The notes under the pieces: generated by a model
Database searches by the model: none
Seen by the model: the letters and a program-made list of their open reading frames with translations, nothing else
What the model was told of the DNA's origin: nothing
Made by a program: the position numbers and the translations under genes
Shown: one piece after another, positions 18,491 to 27,353 of the stretch
Layout: every line of letters starts with the position of its first letter
Numbering within the stretch: the stretch's first letter is position 1
Origin: a bacterium
GTDB lineage: Bacteria > Myxococcota_A > UBA9160 > UBA4427
Length of the DNA: 64,000 bases
NCBI GenBank assembly: GCA_024742285.1
Contig: JANSYR010000022.1
Span: 1 to 64,000 of the forward strand
Reading direction: 5' to 3'

Positions 18491-19543
18491 ATGCCTGGAG
18501 AGATCCCCGAGAAAGCGGCGAGACGAAGGATCGCAGTCGACCTCGATCGACGCCCGCAGTGGTCGGTCGTGATCCCCTGCTATCGGAGCGGCGCCTGGCT
18601 GGCCGACCTCGTCAAGGAGATCGCCGCGCACGCGGGGGATCGCCTCGACTCGCTCGAGCTCGTTCTCGTCGACGATGCCTCGCCCGACACCGAGACGTGG
18701 GCGGCGATCGAGCGGATCGCCCGGGAATGCGACTTCGTTCGCGGCCTCGGGCTCCAGTGGAACGTCGGCCAGTACCGGGCGCTGATGGCCGGGCTCGAGG
18801 CGAGTCGCGGCGACTGGGTCGTCACGATGGACGACGACTTCCAGACCGCCCCGAGCGAGCTCCCCCGCTTCTTCGATGCCGCCCTCGCCCACCCCGAGAT
18901 GGACGCGATCATCGGGCGCTACCCGAAGAAGCAGCACAGTCCGTTCCGCAACGCCGGATCGCGGCTCTTCGCGTGGATCCAGGAGCGCGTGTACGACCGC
19001 CCCGCCGATCTGGAGACGACCAGCTACCGCATCCTGAGCCGCCCCCTCGTCGATACGCTCGTTCGCAGCCGTGCGATCGACCCCGTCTTCCCGTCGATCA
19101 TCCTGATGCACACGCGGCGCCTCATGAACATCGACATCGAGCACCACGCGCGGGCGCACGGCCGCAGCGGCTACCGACTCTCCCAGCTCGTCGGGATCGT
19201 GCTCAGCGAGATCTTCGACGGCTCCGCCATCCCCCTGCGCGCCGTCAGTCTGCTCGGCCTCACCGTCTCCGCGGGCTCCCTCGCGTTCGGTGTCTACTCG
19301 TTCCTCTCCTGGCTGCGCGGATCGATCCAGGAGCCCGGATTCACGACCCTCGTCCTCCTCCTCACCTTCCTCTCGGGCACGATCCTGCTCTCCCTCGGAG
19401 TCATGGGCGAGTACGTCATGCGGCTCGTCGTCCAGCTCTCCGGGACACCGCGCTACGTCGTGCGCGCTTCGACCGACGAGCGCGGTCCCGTCGAGCTCGA
19501 GCTGGGTGCGGCCGGTGCGCCGACACGCGAGGTCGAGCGATGA
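18491..19543 (+). CDS. GT2 polyprenyl-phosphate glycosyltransferase (ArnC/DPM-like)
   Basis: About 350 residues. Residues 25-240 form a GT-A fold: WSVVIPCYRSG, ELVLVDDASPD, and the DxD-type motif VVTMDDDFQ. Two membrane helices follow (about 245-310), as in ArnC, GtrB and other enzymes that load a sugar onto undecaprenyl phosphate at the cytoplasmic face. The ATG at 18491 gives an ArnC-like N-terminus; the longer reading from 18338 adds a low-complexity stretch. The stop overlaps the ATG of the ATP-grasp gene, making this the first gene of a four-gene coupled operon. Confidence 0.87.
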   Translation: MPGEIPEKAARRRIAVDLDRRPQWSVVIPCYRSGAWLADLVKEIAAHAGDRLDSLELVLVDDASPDTETWAAIERIARECDFVRGLGLQWNVGQYRALMAGLEASRGDWVVTMDDDFQTAPSELPRFFDAALAHPEMDAIIGRYPKKQHSPFRNAGSRLFAWIQERVYDRPADLETTSYRILSRPLVDTLVRSRAIDPVFPSIILMHTRRLMNIDIEHHARAHGRSGYRLSQLVGIVLSEIFDGSAIPLRAVSLLGLTVSAGSLAFGVYSFLSWLRGSIQEPGFTTLVLLLTFLSGTILLSLGVMGEYVMRLVVQLSGTPRYVVRASTDERGPVELELGAAGAPTREVER

Positions 19544-20757
19544 AGACCGTCCTCGTGCTGGGCGCGAGCGCCCTCCAGGCGCCCCTCGTCCGAGCGGCTC
19601 GAGCGGCGGGTCATCGTGTCCTCACGGCGGACAACGTGCCTTCGAACCCGGCCCACGCGGCGGCGCATGCCGCGTTCGACGTGAGCACGCGAGACGTGGC
19701 CGGTGTCGTCGAGCTCGCGCGGCGGGAGCACGTCGACGCGGTCGTCTCCTCCTGCTCGGACGTCGCCCTGCCGGCCCTCGCTGCGACGGTCGAAGCCCTC
19801 GACCTCCCCGGCGTTCGAACGAAGACGCTCGAGCTCTGGCACCCCAAGTCGAACCTCCGAGCGCTTCAGGCGGACGGCGGCCTCGGGTGCCCGGACTTCG
19901 TGACCGGCGCGCCCTCGCCCACGCTCCTCGAGCGAGCACGGGAGCTGGGCGGCGACCTGGTGGTGAAGCCGACCGACCGCTCGGGCTCACGCGGGGTCGT
20001 GCGCGTCCGCGCCGAAGACACCGCGACCCTCGCCCGCGCCATCGAGGAAGCGGCCGCGATCGGCTTCGAGGGCGAAGTGATCGTCGAGCGCTTCGTGGAC
20101 GGTCTCGAACACGGCGGGGACGCCTGGATCGAGGACGGCCGCGTCACGGCGCTCTTCGTGACGGACAAGGTCATGGCCGGCGCGATCGTGCGAGGACACG
20201 TCATGCCGACACGGCTCCGAACGGAACGGGTCGAGGCGCTCGGGTCGCTGGTCGAACGCCACTGCCAGCACGCTGGCTACACCGACGGCCCGGTCAACTT
20301 CGACGTCCGCATCGACGGCGCGGGCACGGCGGTCCTGCTCGAGATCGCACCCCGCCTCGGCGGGAACTGGATCCCGCAGCTCGCGGCCTGGACCCATGGC
20401 GTCGATCTCTTCCGCGCGACGATCGCCTCCGCCCTGGGCGAGCGTCCCCGCGTCGAAGCCTCGGCCACGCGCCGCGGAGCGAGCTTCGTCCTCGCGGCCG
20501 GTCGCCATGGCGTCCTGGAGCGCGATTTCGACCTGGACGCGATTCGTCGCTCCGTCCCGGGTCTCGCGCAGCTGGAGCTCGACCTGCGGCGAGGCGATCC
20601 CGTCCAGGCCCTGCGCGACAGCGGCCATCAGATCGGACGCGCCCTCTTCGACCTGGAAGAGACCTCCTTCGACGTCGCGGCGCAGGCCCTCGAGACCGCG
20701 CTCGCCCCGTGGATCGAACCGACCGGGATCGCCGCCGCGCCCGAGGTCCGACCGTGA
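19540..20757 (+). CDS. ATP-grasp ligase
   Basis: About 405 residues. The N-terminal Rossmann-like part (TVLVLGASALQAPLVRAARA) precedes an ATP-grasp domain: DLVVKPTDRSGSRGVVRV (ATP-binding Lys and Gly/Ser loop), VIVERFVDG, and the Mg2+-binding LLEIAPRLGGNWIPQ with Glu and Asn. The C-terminal ~100 residues resemble the D-type subdomain of biotin-carboxylase-like ligases. Such enzymes join a carboxylate to an amine or thiol using ATP; substrate unknown. Between a GT2, an oxidase and a 4-amino-sugar transaminase, a plausible job is amide formation on an amino sugar. Both ends overlap neighbours by 4 bases. Confidence 0.85.
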   Translation: MKTVLVLGASALQAPLVRAARAAGHRVLTADNVPSNPAHAAAHAAFDVSTRDVAGVVELARREHVDAVVSSCSDVALPALAATVEALDLPGVRTKTLELWHPKSNLRALQADGGLGCPDFVTGAPSPTLLERARELGGDLVVKPTDRSGSRGVVRVRAEDTATLARAIEEAAAIGFEGEVIVERFVDGLEHGGDAWIEDGRVTALFVTDKVMAGAIVRGHVMPTRLRTERVEALGSLVERHCQHAGYTDGPVNFDVRIDGAGTAVLLEIAPRLGGNWIPQLAAWTHGVDLFRATIASALGERPRVEASATRRGASFVLAAGRHGVLERDFDLDAIRRSVPGLAQLELDLRRGDPVQALRDSGHQIGRALFDLEETSFDVAAQALETALAPWIEPTGIAAAPEVRP

Positions 20758-21833
20758 TCGACGTCGTGATCCTCGGTGCCGGTCCTGCGGGACTGAACCT
20801 GGCGCAGGCGCTCACCTCTTCGGGCATTCGCTTCCGGCTGCTCGAACGCGGCGAGGGGCCGGGGGACAGCTGGCGTCGCATGCCCCGCGACATGCGGCTC
20901 AACTCGCCCGTCGGCGCGAGCGTGCTCGGCGACACGAAGGTCGGATTCGTCGAGTGGGACCGGATCTGGACCCGCGCTCGTTTCTACGATCACGTCGTCG
21001 AGTTCGCGACCCGGAACGATCTCGAGATCGAGTCGGGCGTCGACGTCTCTCGCGTCGTCGCGCAGCCAGGCGGAGGGTTCCGGATCGAGACGAATGCCGG
21101 AGAGCTCGAATCCCGGAGCGTCGTCAACGCGACCGGCTACTTCTGCCGACCCTTCGTCCCGTTCCGACCCGGTGCGGACACCGCAAAGCTCCTCCAGATG
21201 ACGGTCCCCGAGTACGACAGCCCCGACGCGGTCCGCGATCGTCTCGCCGGCGAGACGGGTCGAATCCTGATCGTCGGCGCGCGCATCACCGCCGGACAGA
21301 TCGGCGTCGAGCTCCACGACGCCGGCTTCGACGTCACGATCTCACATCGCGACCCGATCGAGTTCGGCTTCTCGCCCAGGGTCCAGCGACTCGGCTTCCG
21401 GGCCTACTATCCCTACGAATCGTGGCGGCTCCGCGATCCCGAGTTCGCGGCGCGAGACTCCGGCCACCCCATGCAGGGCGGTCGCGCGAAGGAGTTGATC
21501 GAGTCCGGCCGGATCGCGACCCGTCCCGACGTCGCCTCCTTCGAAGACGACACCGTATTCTTCGTGGGCGGTGAGCACGACGTCTTCGACGCCGTACTGT
21601 GGGCGACCGGGTACCGACCCGCCCTCGATCATCTCGACGGACTCGTCCGGCGCGACGCCGAGAGCGGCCTGCCGCAGATGCACGAGATGGAGTCGGTCGA
21701 TGCGCCGGGGCTCTTCTTCCTCGGACTCGACCAGCAGAAGGATTTCACGAGTCGCATGCTCCGCGGGATCCGCCGGGACGCGCGCGCCCTCGCGGCGCGT
21801 CTGGCCGCGCGAAGCTCATCGGAGGCGTCATGA
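20754..21833 (+). CDS. FAD-dependent oxidoreductase (flavin monooxygenase-like)
   Basis: 359 residues with an N-terminal FAD-binding dinucleotide fold (VVILGAGPAGLNLA, residues 4-17), an FMO/CzcO-like GDSWRRMP segment, an internal NAD(P)-binding region (RILIVGARITAGQIGVELHD), and the late ATG motif AVLWATGYRP. Class B flavin monooxygenases hydroxylate amines or insert oxygen using NADPH. The GARITAG loop is altered from the canonical GxGxxG. The GTG start overlaps the ATP-grasp stop; the stop overlaps the wecE-like start, with GGAGG ahead of it. Substrate unknown; an amino sugar or its conjugate is an inference from context. Confidence 0.8.
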   Translation: MIDVVILGAGPAGLNLAQALTSSGIRFRLLERGEGPGDSWRRMPRDMRLNSPVGASVLGDTKVGFVEWDRIWTRARFYDHVVEFATRNDLEIESGVDVSRVVAQPGGGFRIETNAGELESRSVVNATGYFCRPFVPFRPGADTAKLLQMTVPEYDSPDAVRDRLAGETGRILIVGARITAGQIGVELHDAGFDVTISHRDPIEFGFSPRVQRLGFRAYYPYESWRLRDPEFAARDSGHPMQGGRAKELIESGRIATRPDVASFEDDTVFFVGGEHDVFDAVLWATGYRPALDHLDGLVRRDAESGLPQMHEMESVDAPGLFFLGLDQQKDFTSRMLRGIRRDARALAARLAARSSSEAS

Positions 21834-22999
21834 CGGTCGCTCGCATCCCGTTCAACCGCCCTCATCTGACGGGCGCCGAGTTCGACAACATCCGGAAGGC
21901 GATCGATCTCGGTCATCTCGCCGGGGGTGGCCATTTCACGCGCGCCTGCGAAGAGCTCCTCCAGGATCGCCTGGGGATCGACAACGTCCTGATGACCTGC
22001 TCCGGCACCGCGGCCCTCGAGCTCGCGATGATGCTCTGCGACATCGGGCCCGGCGACGAAGTGATCCTCCCTTCGTTCACCTTCGTCTCGACCGCCACGG
22101 CCATCGCCCGAACCGGCGCGACCCCTCGGTTCGTCGACATCCGTCCGGACACCTTCAACATCGACCCGAAGAAGGTGGAGCAGGCGATCGGCCCGCGGAC
22201 CCGCGCGATCATCCCGGTCCACTACGCAGGTGTCGGGTGCGACCTCGAGACGCTCCATCGAATGGCCGCACCGGGCGGCATCACGATCGTCGAGGACGCC
22301 GCCCACGCCGTGAACGCCTTCCTCGGCGACCGCCCCCTCGGCGGAATCGGGCAGCTCGGCTGCTTCAGCTTCCACGAAACCAAGAACTACATCGCCGGCG
22401 AAGGCGGCGCGCTCTGCGTCAACGACCCCACCCTCCTCGACCGCGCGCGGATCATCCGCGACAAGGGCACCGACCGCTACCGCTTCGACGAGGGACTCGT
22501 CGACAAGTACACGTGGGTCGACACGGGCTCCTCGTTCGCCGCGAGTGACCTGGTCTGCGCCTTCCTCAAGGCGCAGCTCGACCAGATGGACTCGCTCCTC
22601 GAGAAGCGCCTCGCGATCCACGCGCGATACCAGGAGGTGATGGACGATCTCGAGCGCGAAGAGCTCGCACGTCTGCCGCGCATCCCGGCCGACGCGCGCC
22701 ACAACGCCCACGGCTTCTTCCTCCTGCTGCCGGACCGCGAGACCCGCGACGGCCTGATCGCACATCTCGAAGAGGCGAACATCGGGTCCGCCTTCCACTA
22801 CGTGCCGCTTCACTCGTCGCCGATGGGGCGACGACTCGGCTGTGACGACACGCCGCTCCCGGTCACCGATGCAGTCAGCGACCGGCTCCTGCGAATGCCG
22901 ATGCACTACGAGCTCGGCCCCACCGACATCGACCGGGTCGCCGACGAAGTCGGGCGCTACCTGCGCGCCCGCGGCACGAGCTGGGTGCCGCTGCCCTAG
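21830..22999 (+). CDS. wecE: dTDP-4-amino-4,6-dideoxygalactose transaminase (WecE/RffA)
   Basis: 389-residue PLP-dependent DegT/DnrJ/EryC1 aminotransferase that converts dTDP-4-keto-6-deoxyglucose to dTDP-4-amino-4,6-dideoxygalactose with glutamate. It tracks E. coli WecE closely along its length: IPFNRPHLTGAE, PGDEVILPSFTFVSTATA, RPDTFNID, PVHYAGVGCDLETL, the PLP-Lys segment GCFSFHETKNYIAGEGGA, and IREKGT-like IIRDKGTDRY followed by DKYTWVDTGSS. It is the last gene of the overlapping GT2 operon. The enzyme supplies an amino sugar for an envelope glycan; no dTDP-glucose synthesis genes (rmlA/rmlB) are in the window. Confidence 0.93.
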   Translation: MTVARIPFNRPHLTGAEFDNIRKAIDLGHLAGGGHFTRACEELLQDRLGIDNVLMTCSGTAALELAMMLCDIGPGDEVILPSFTFVSTATAIARTGATPRFVDIRPDTFNIDPKKVEQAIGPRTRAIIPVHYAGVGCDLETLHRMAAPGGITIVEDAAHAVNAFLGDRPLGGIGQLGCFSFHETKNYIAGEGGALCVNDPTLLDRARIIRDKGTDRYRFDEGLVDKYTWVDTGSSFAASDLVCAFLKAQLDQMDSLLEKRLAIHARYQEVMDDLEREELARLPRIPADARHNAHGFFLLLPDRETRDGLIAHLEEANIGSAFHYVPLHSSPMGRRLGCDDTPLPVTDAVSDRLLRMPMHYELGPTDIDRVADEVGRYLRARGTSWVPLP

Positions 23000-23052
23000 C
23001 CGTCTACACCGCGGCGTCGGTGACGTGCCCGGGCCACCGAGGCTCGGCCCTC

Positions 23053-23733
23053 CTAGAGCGTCCCCGCGTTGATGGCCCGCCCGCGAGCCCCCAACCGGCC
23101 CTCGCAGCCCGCGATCCGGAGATCGGTCGCCAGGCCAGCGGGCCGCAAGACCGTCGTCACGTCCATGTCGACGACGATTCGCGCGAGCCCGCGACGGAGT
23201 TGCTCGTCGTCCGTCGCGCCCATCGCGGGGTGTTCGATTCGAGCGCCCCGCGCGTATCGAAGGAGGGCGTCGCCGCTGAGGCTGTCCCGAAAGACCATCT
23301 CGACGACCATCTCGGCGAGTTCCGGAGAGTATTCGGCGGTCTCGAGGTCGAGGTCCACCACGCGGAACCCGACCTCCATCGCGCAGCGTCCGGGCTCGGC
23401 CGCGAGCGGGATCCCGCTCGCCTCGACGGCCTCGACGAGCGAGGCCTGCAGGAGCTCGAGAAACACACGTTCGGCCTCCTGCGTCAGCTCGATCGACCCC
23501 GGGCGGTACAGCAGGCGGGAGTCTTCGACGAGGATCTCGTCGTACCCCGAGATCCGGTGATCCGATCGCAGGTCGAGCACGCCGGGGATCGGTACGTCGA
23601 CCCGCGAGAGGCCGGGAAGGGGCCGGAGCTGGATCCGATCGGGCGCCCGCTCCGGGGGAGGCGGCGCGCAGCCCGCCAGCGAGGCGAGCAGGACGAGGAC
23701 GGGGATCCACGAGACGCGTGAGGAATCCGGCAT
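23053..23733 (-). CDS. Putative lipoprotein (DUF3313-like)
   Basis: 226 residues. The N-terminus is a lipoprotein signal with lipobox LASLAGC (Cys near residue 22), followed by a Pro-rich linker (APPPPERAP). The rest resembles DUF3313-type outer-membrane lipoproteins: YDEILVEDSRLLYRPG, a helix of about 25 residues, then beta strands with VVDLDLETAEY. Family assignment is by pattern only. It is encoded opposite the sugar operon and ends just after it. No neighbour suggests a function. Confidence 0.65.
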   Translation of the reverse strand: MPDSSRVSWIPVLVLLASLAGCAPPPPERAPDRIQLRPLPGLSRVDVPIPGVLDLRSDHRISGYDEILVEDSRLLYRPGSIELTQEAERVFLELLQASLVEAVEASGIPLAAEPGRCAMEVGFRVVDLDLETAEYSPELAEMVVEMVFRDSLSGDALLRYARGARIEHPAMGATDDEQLRRGLARIVVDMDVTTVLRPAGLATDLRIAGCEGRLGARGRAINAGTL

Positions 23734-23924
23734 GACCGACCTCCTTCACGACGAAGGATACGACCACACTGCACGAATGTCAGCACAACCCCGAGGCGGC
23801 GCCCTGAACACGCGTCCCGCCGGGCCGGTTCTCGGCGAGTCGAGGCCGGGTCGCGCTCCGCGCGACGCGGCGAGCCTGGTTCACGCGGTCGCCGGGCCAC
23901 AGGCCCGCCGACCTCGTGAACTGA

Positions 23925-25331
23925 TCAGCTCTGGATGACGAGCTTCGAGAGCGAGGTCTTGCGCAGATTCGTCTTCTGAATCGTGCGCACGAGCTCCGCG
24001 ACCTTCTCCGTATCCGTCTCGAATGGATTGTTACAGATGACGCGGACGTTCAGGAGGTTGCCGAGGCGGATGTTCGACCAGTCGAGGTCGTACTGGATCG
24101 AGTTCTCGCGGGCGAGCTTGATGAACTCACCGCGCATCCGGGCCCGCGTGTCCGGCGGCGGCGCGGTCTTCGCGGCATCGACCTCTTCGTCGGTGAAGAG
24201 ACGTTCGACCGCCCCCTTGCGCTCGAGCAGGTAGTAGAGGCTGCGCTCGCGACGCAGGTCGTGGTACTGGAGGTCGAGCATCAGCACGCGCGGATCGGTC
24301 CACGTCGTGTCGTGCTTGTCCACCCAGCTCTGGATCAGCTTCCGCTTGATCACCCAGTCGATCTGGCGATCGAGCTTCTCCGGGTCCGTGTCGAGGCAGT
24401 CGAGCACGTGCTGCCACATGTGCACGGCCTTCTTGTGGTCCTCGGTCACCGGGTACTGCTCGATGTACTTCTGGGCCATCTCGCAGTATTCGCGCTGGAT
24501 CTCGATCGGCGAGTACTCGCGGCCATTGTCGAGGCGCAGACGCCGCTTGCAGGTCGAGTCGTAGGTGATGTCCTTGATCGCCTTGACCGGATTGCGAAGC
24601 GTGAAGTCCTTGTTGATGTAGTTGTCTTCGATCATCTGCAGGACGACCGAAGCCGTACCGACCTTCACGAAGTTGGTGTACTCGCTCATGTTCGAGTCAC
24701 CGACGATCACATGCAGGCGGCGATACTTCTCGCGGTCCGCGTGCGGCTCGTCCCTGGTATTGATGATCGACCTGTCATTGGTAGTCGTGCCCGAGATCTT
24801 CTGGTAGATGTGCTGCGCGCGCTGGGACACGCAGTAGTGGATCCCGTCCTGGGTCTGGAAGACCTTGCCCGCACCGGTGTAGATCTGGCGCGTGACGAGG
24901 AACGGAATCAGCTGCTCGGCCAGGTAGTAGAAGTCCACGTCGCGGTCGACGAGGTAGTTCTCGTGGCAGCCGTAGCTGTTCCCGACGAAGTCGGTGTTGT
25001 TCTTGAAGATCGAGAGCTTCCCGGCGATCCGTTCCTCGCGGATCTTCTCCTCGGCGTAGATCTGGAGATCTTCGAGGATCCGCTCACCGGCCTTGTCGTA
25101 GATGATGAGCTGGCTCGGCGAGATGCACTCGGGCGTCGCGTACTCGGGGTGACAGCCGGTGTCCTGGTAGAACCGAGCGCCGTTCTCGAGGAACACGTTC
25201 AGGAAGTGTTCCGTCGTGATGAGCTTCTCGAAGAGGAAGCGGATCGCCTTCTCGACCGGCAGGGTCTTCCGCCCCTCCGGCGTGAAGATGATCCCGTACT
25301 CGGTCTCGATCCCGTAAATGCGCTTCTGCAC
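23925..25331 (-). CDS. pafA: Pup-protein ligase PafA
   Basis: Carboxylate-amine ligase of the glutamine-synthetase fold that activates the Pup C-terminal Glu with ATP and attaches it to substrate lysines. The 468-residue product begins MQKRIYGIETEYGI with the nucleotide/Mg2+-binding Glu pair, has HPEYATPECISP, NNTDFVGNSYGCHENY, TRDEPHADREKYRRLHVI and GDSNMSEYTNF, all shared across the PafA/Dop family. PafA rather than Dop is assigned from the N-terminus and from its position after prcA, the mycobacterial location. It is the last gene of the proteasome cluster, 59 bp after prcA. Confidence 0.95.
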   Translation of the reverse strand: MQKRIYGIETEYGIIFTPEGRKTLPVEKAIRFLFEKLITTEHFLNVFLENGARFYQDTGCHPEYATPECISPSQLIIYDKAGERILEDLQIYAEEKIREERIAGKLSIFKNNTDFVGNSYGCHENYLVDRDVDFYYLAEQLIPFLVTRQIYTGAGKVFQTQDGIHYCVSQRAQHIYQKISGTTTNDRSIINTRDEPHADREKYRRLHVIVGDSNMSEYTNFVKVGTASVVLQMIEDNYINKDFTLRNPVKAIKDITYDSTCKRRLRLDNGREYSPIEIQREYCEMAQKYIEQYPVTEDHKKAVHMWQHVLDCLDTDPEKLDRQIDWVIKRKLIQSWVDKHDTTWTDPRVLMLDLQYHDLRRERSLYYLLERKGAVERLFTDEEVDAAKTAPPPDTRARMRGEFIKLARENSIQYDLDWSNIRLGNLLNVRVICNNPFETDTEKVAELVRTIQKTNLRKTSLSKLVIQS

Positions 25332-25390
25332 GAATTACCGCCTGACAGCCGTCTGGCCGCTACGACCGTGCCGGGGGCGAGAGCACGCCG

Positions 25391-26092
25391 CTAGCTACCG
25401 TCGAGCATACCTTGAACTTCATCGGCAGAAAGGCGGCAGAACTTGCGGCCGGTCCTTTCCCGATCCAGGAGGCAGACTTCCAGGCTGCCTGCATCCAATT
25501 CAGAACTTCGTTCTGCTCCCGCACTCAGGGCTCGCCGCCCCAGCTGGGTCGCCTCCCCCGCGGGCATTCCGTCGCGATAGTCGTTCTTGAGAACCGATTC
25601 GACCTCTTCCACGTTCCCGCCGATTGCGACGAAGCCGGGATGATCACTGATGAACCCGTCGTACTTGATCCGGTAGAGCGAGTTCGACTTGTGGTCCTCG
25701 TACCGATCGTCGCCGACCTCGGCCACGATGATCTCGAGCTCGAGCGGCTTGATCTCCCGGGTGAAGACCTCACCGATGACCTGGGAGAACGCATTGGCGA
25801 GTCCCCGGCCGCGCACGTCTTCTCGACTGTAGGCATAGCCGGTGGTGTCCGCGTAGCGAACGCCGACCTTCCGCAGCTGGTCGAACTCGGAGAACTTCCC
25901 GACACCGCAGAAGGCGATCCGGTCGTAGATCTCTCCGATCTTGTTGAGCGAAGTCGCGTTCTCGGCCATCAGCAGCACACCGCCCTGATGCTCGAGGGCC
26001 ACGATCGACTTGCCGCGAGCGATCCCCTTGCGGGCGAACTCGGCCTTGTCGGCCATGACCTGTTCAGGCGAGACGTAGAAGGGCATCGACAT
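25391..26092 (-). CDS. prcA: Proteasome alpha subunit PrcA
   Basis: Non-catalytic ring subunit of the 20S core. 233 residues starting MSMPFYVSPEQVMADK, with the gate-forming N-terminal segment and FARKGIARGKSIVALEHQGG, YDRIAFCGVGKFSEFD and TTGYAYSREDVRGRGLAN that match actinobacterial PrcA. The ATG at 26092 shares its A with the prcB stop (TGATG) and follows AGGAGG, so prcB and prcA are translationally coupled and probably made in equal amounts. A longer reading frame upstream is antisense-free overlap with prcB and is not the start. Confidence 0.95.
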   Translation of the reverse strand: MSMPFYVSPEQVMADKAEFARKGIARGKSIVALEHQGGVLLMAENATSLNKIGEIYDRIAFCGVGKFSEFDQLRKVGVRYADTTGYAYSREDVRGRGLANAFSQVIGEVFTREIKPLELEIIVAEVGDDRYEDHKSNSLYRIKYDGFISDHPGFVAIGGNVEEVESVLKNDYRDGMPAGEATQLGRRALSAGAERSSELDAGSLEVCLLDRERTGRKFCRLSADEVQGMLDGS

Positions 26093-26895
26093 CAGAGGTT
26101 CCCTCCTGCAGCGCGCGCATCGAGAATCGCGCGGTAGCACGCGGCGATTTCCTGCTCGCTCGCGTCGCTGTGTCCGTTCCGGTCGCAGACCTTGATGATC
26201 GGGTAGATCCCGCGTTCGAGATCGACCCCGCCGGTCGCCCGGTCCTCGTCCGCAGCGGCCGTCAGGGCCGCGACGGCGACCTTGACCGCGTCGTCGCGCG
26301 ACAGGTCGGCGGCCCAACCGTGCTTCAGCGATTCCCGAGCGAAGAGGCCACCCGAGCCCGTCGCATCGAACTCGCCTTCCTCGTAGCGACCGCCCGTGAT
26401 GTCGAACTTCCAGAGGCGCCCGGTCTTCCGGCGCGTGTCGTAGCCGGCGAAGAGCGGCACGACCGCGAGGCCCTGCATCGCGGCCGGCAGGTTGGCGCGG
26501 ATCATCTGGGAGAGCTTGTTGGCCTTGCCCTCGAGCTCGAGGGACTCGCCCTCGAGCTTCTCGTAGTGCTCGAGCTCGACCGACAGGATGCGGGCCATCT
26601 CGATGCACGGCCCGGCCGCGCCGGAGATCGCCATCACCGAGTAGGGATCCGTCTCGAAGACCTTCACGACATCGCGCGAAGCCACGGAGTGGCCCGCCGT
26701 CGCGAGGCGATCGCCCGCGACCAGGACGCCGTCGCCGAACTTCATGGTCAGCACGGTCGTCCCGTGCGGAACCTCTCCCGCGCCGAAGTTCACGGCGCTC
26801 TCGCCCCACGCCGACAGATCCGGCGCGAGATGCGGATGGTCGACCCGTAGGAGCTCGAAGAAGCTCGAACCCTGGTAGTTGCCCTGAACCGGCAC
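26092..26895 (-). CDS. prcB: Proteasome beta subunit PrcB
   Basis: Catalytic ring subunit of the 20S proteasome. 267 residues with a 45-residue propeptide; autocleavage is predicted at HG|TTVLTMKFGDGVLVAGDR, exposing Thr46 as nucleophile. The other catalytic residues fall exactly where expected: Asp at mature position 17 (residue 62, in AGDR) and Lys at mature position 33 (residue 78, in DVVKVF). It begins with GTG behind a GAGGGGGG stretch. It precedes prcA with a one-base overlap and lies 89 bp after pup. Confidence 0.95.
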   Translation of the reverse strand: MPVQGNYQGSSFFELLRVDHPHLAPDLSAWGESAVNFGAGEVPHGTTVLTMKFGDGVLVAGDRLATAGHSVASRDVVKVFETDPYSVMAISGAAGPCIEMARILSVELEHYEKLEGESLELEGKANKLSQMIRANLPAAMQGLAVVPLFAGYDTRRKTGRLWKFDITGGRYEEGEFDATGSGGLFARESLKHGWAADLSRDDAVKVAVAALTAAADEDRATGGVDLERGIYPIIKVCDRNGHSDASEQEIAACYRAILDARAAGGNL

Positions 26896-26984
26896 TTTAC
26901 CCCCCTCAGTAACCGTTCTAAGTGACGTCCGTCGCTCGCACGACGCGTCGATCTGTCATCGAGGCGCAGCCGCGATGGTCTGTC

Positions 26985-27266
26985 CTATTCGCCGCCGCGC
27001 TGGACGTAGTTCTTCACGAACTCTTCGGCGTTCTCTTCGAGGACCGAGTCGATCTCGTCGAGGAGGTTGTCCATGTCCTCCTTGAGATCCTCGCCCTTCT
27101 CCTTGAGCTTCTGACCGCCGTCGCCGGACGCCTCGTCGCCGTCGTCGCTGCCGCCGCCCTTGTTCTTCTGGGTCTGCCCGCCCTTCTCCGCCATCGCGGA
27201 GAAGATCGGCAGATCCTCCTCGTGGGAGCGCTCTCGCAGCCGTTCGATCGTGGTGAAGTTCGCCAT
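26985..27266 (-). CDS. pup: Prokaryotic ubiquitin-like protein Pup (GGE form)
   Basis: 93-residue, mostly disordered, very acidic and Lys-rich protein that is conjugated to targets by PafA and captured by the ARC coiled coil. The C-terminal helix-forming part (DMDNLLDEIDSVLEENAEEF) and end VKNYVQRGGE match Pup, which runs longer than the ~64-residue mycobacterial form because of a Gly/Asp/Lys-rich N-terminal half. The final residue is Glu, encoded directly, so no deamidation by Dop is needed before ligation. GGAGG precedes the ATG. It sits between dop and prcB. Confidence 0.95.
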   Translation of the reverse strand: MANFTTIERLRERSHEEDLPIFSAMAEKGGQTQKNKGGGSDDGDEASGDGGQKLKEKGEDLKEDMDNLLDEIDSVLEENAEEFVKNYVQRGGE

Positions 27267-27353
27267 TCTTTCTACCTCCGGGCCGGCACTGAATCGTAGC
27301 TGATCAGCTCTCCGGCCCTTCCTGTCCGCGCGCCGCAGGCGCGCAAGCTGAAG

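Noticed and set aside
23921-27311. Identical 12-mer CTGATCAGCTCT at the pafA end (23921) and between dop and pup (27300)
   Set aside because: Too short to be called a repeat or recombination site; AGCTGATCAGCT-type words can recur by chance, although both lie in the proteasome cluster.
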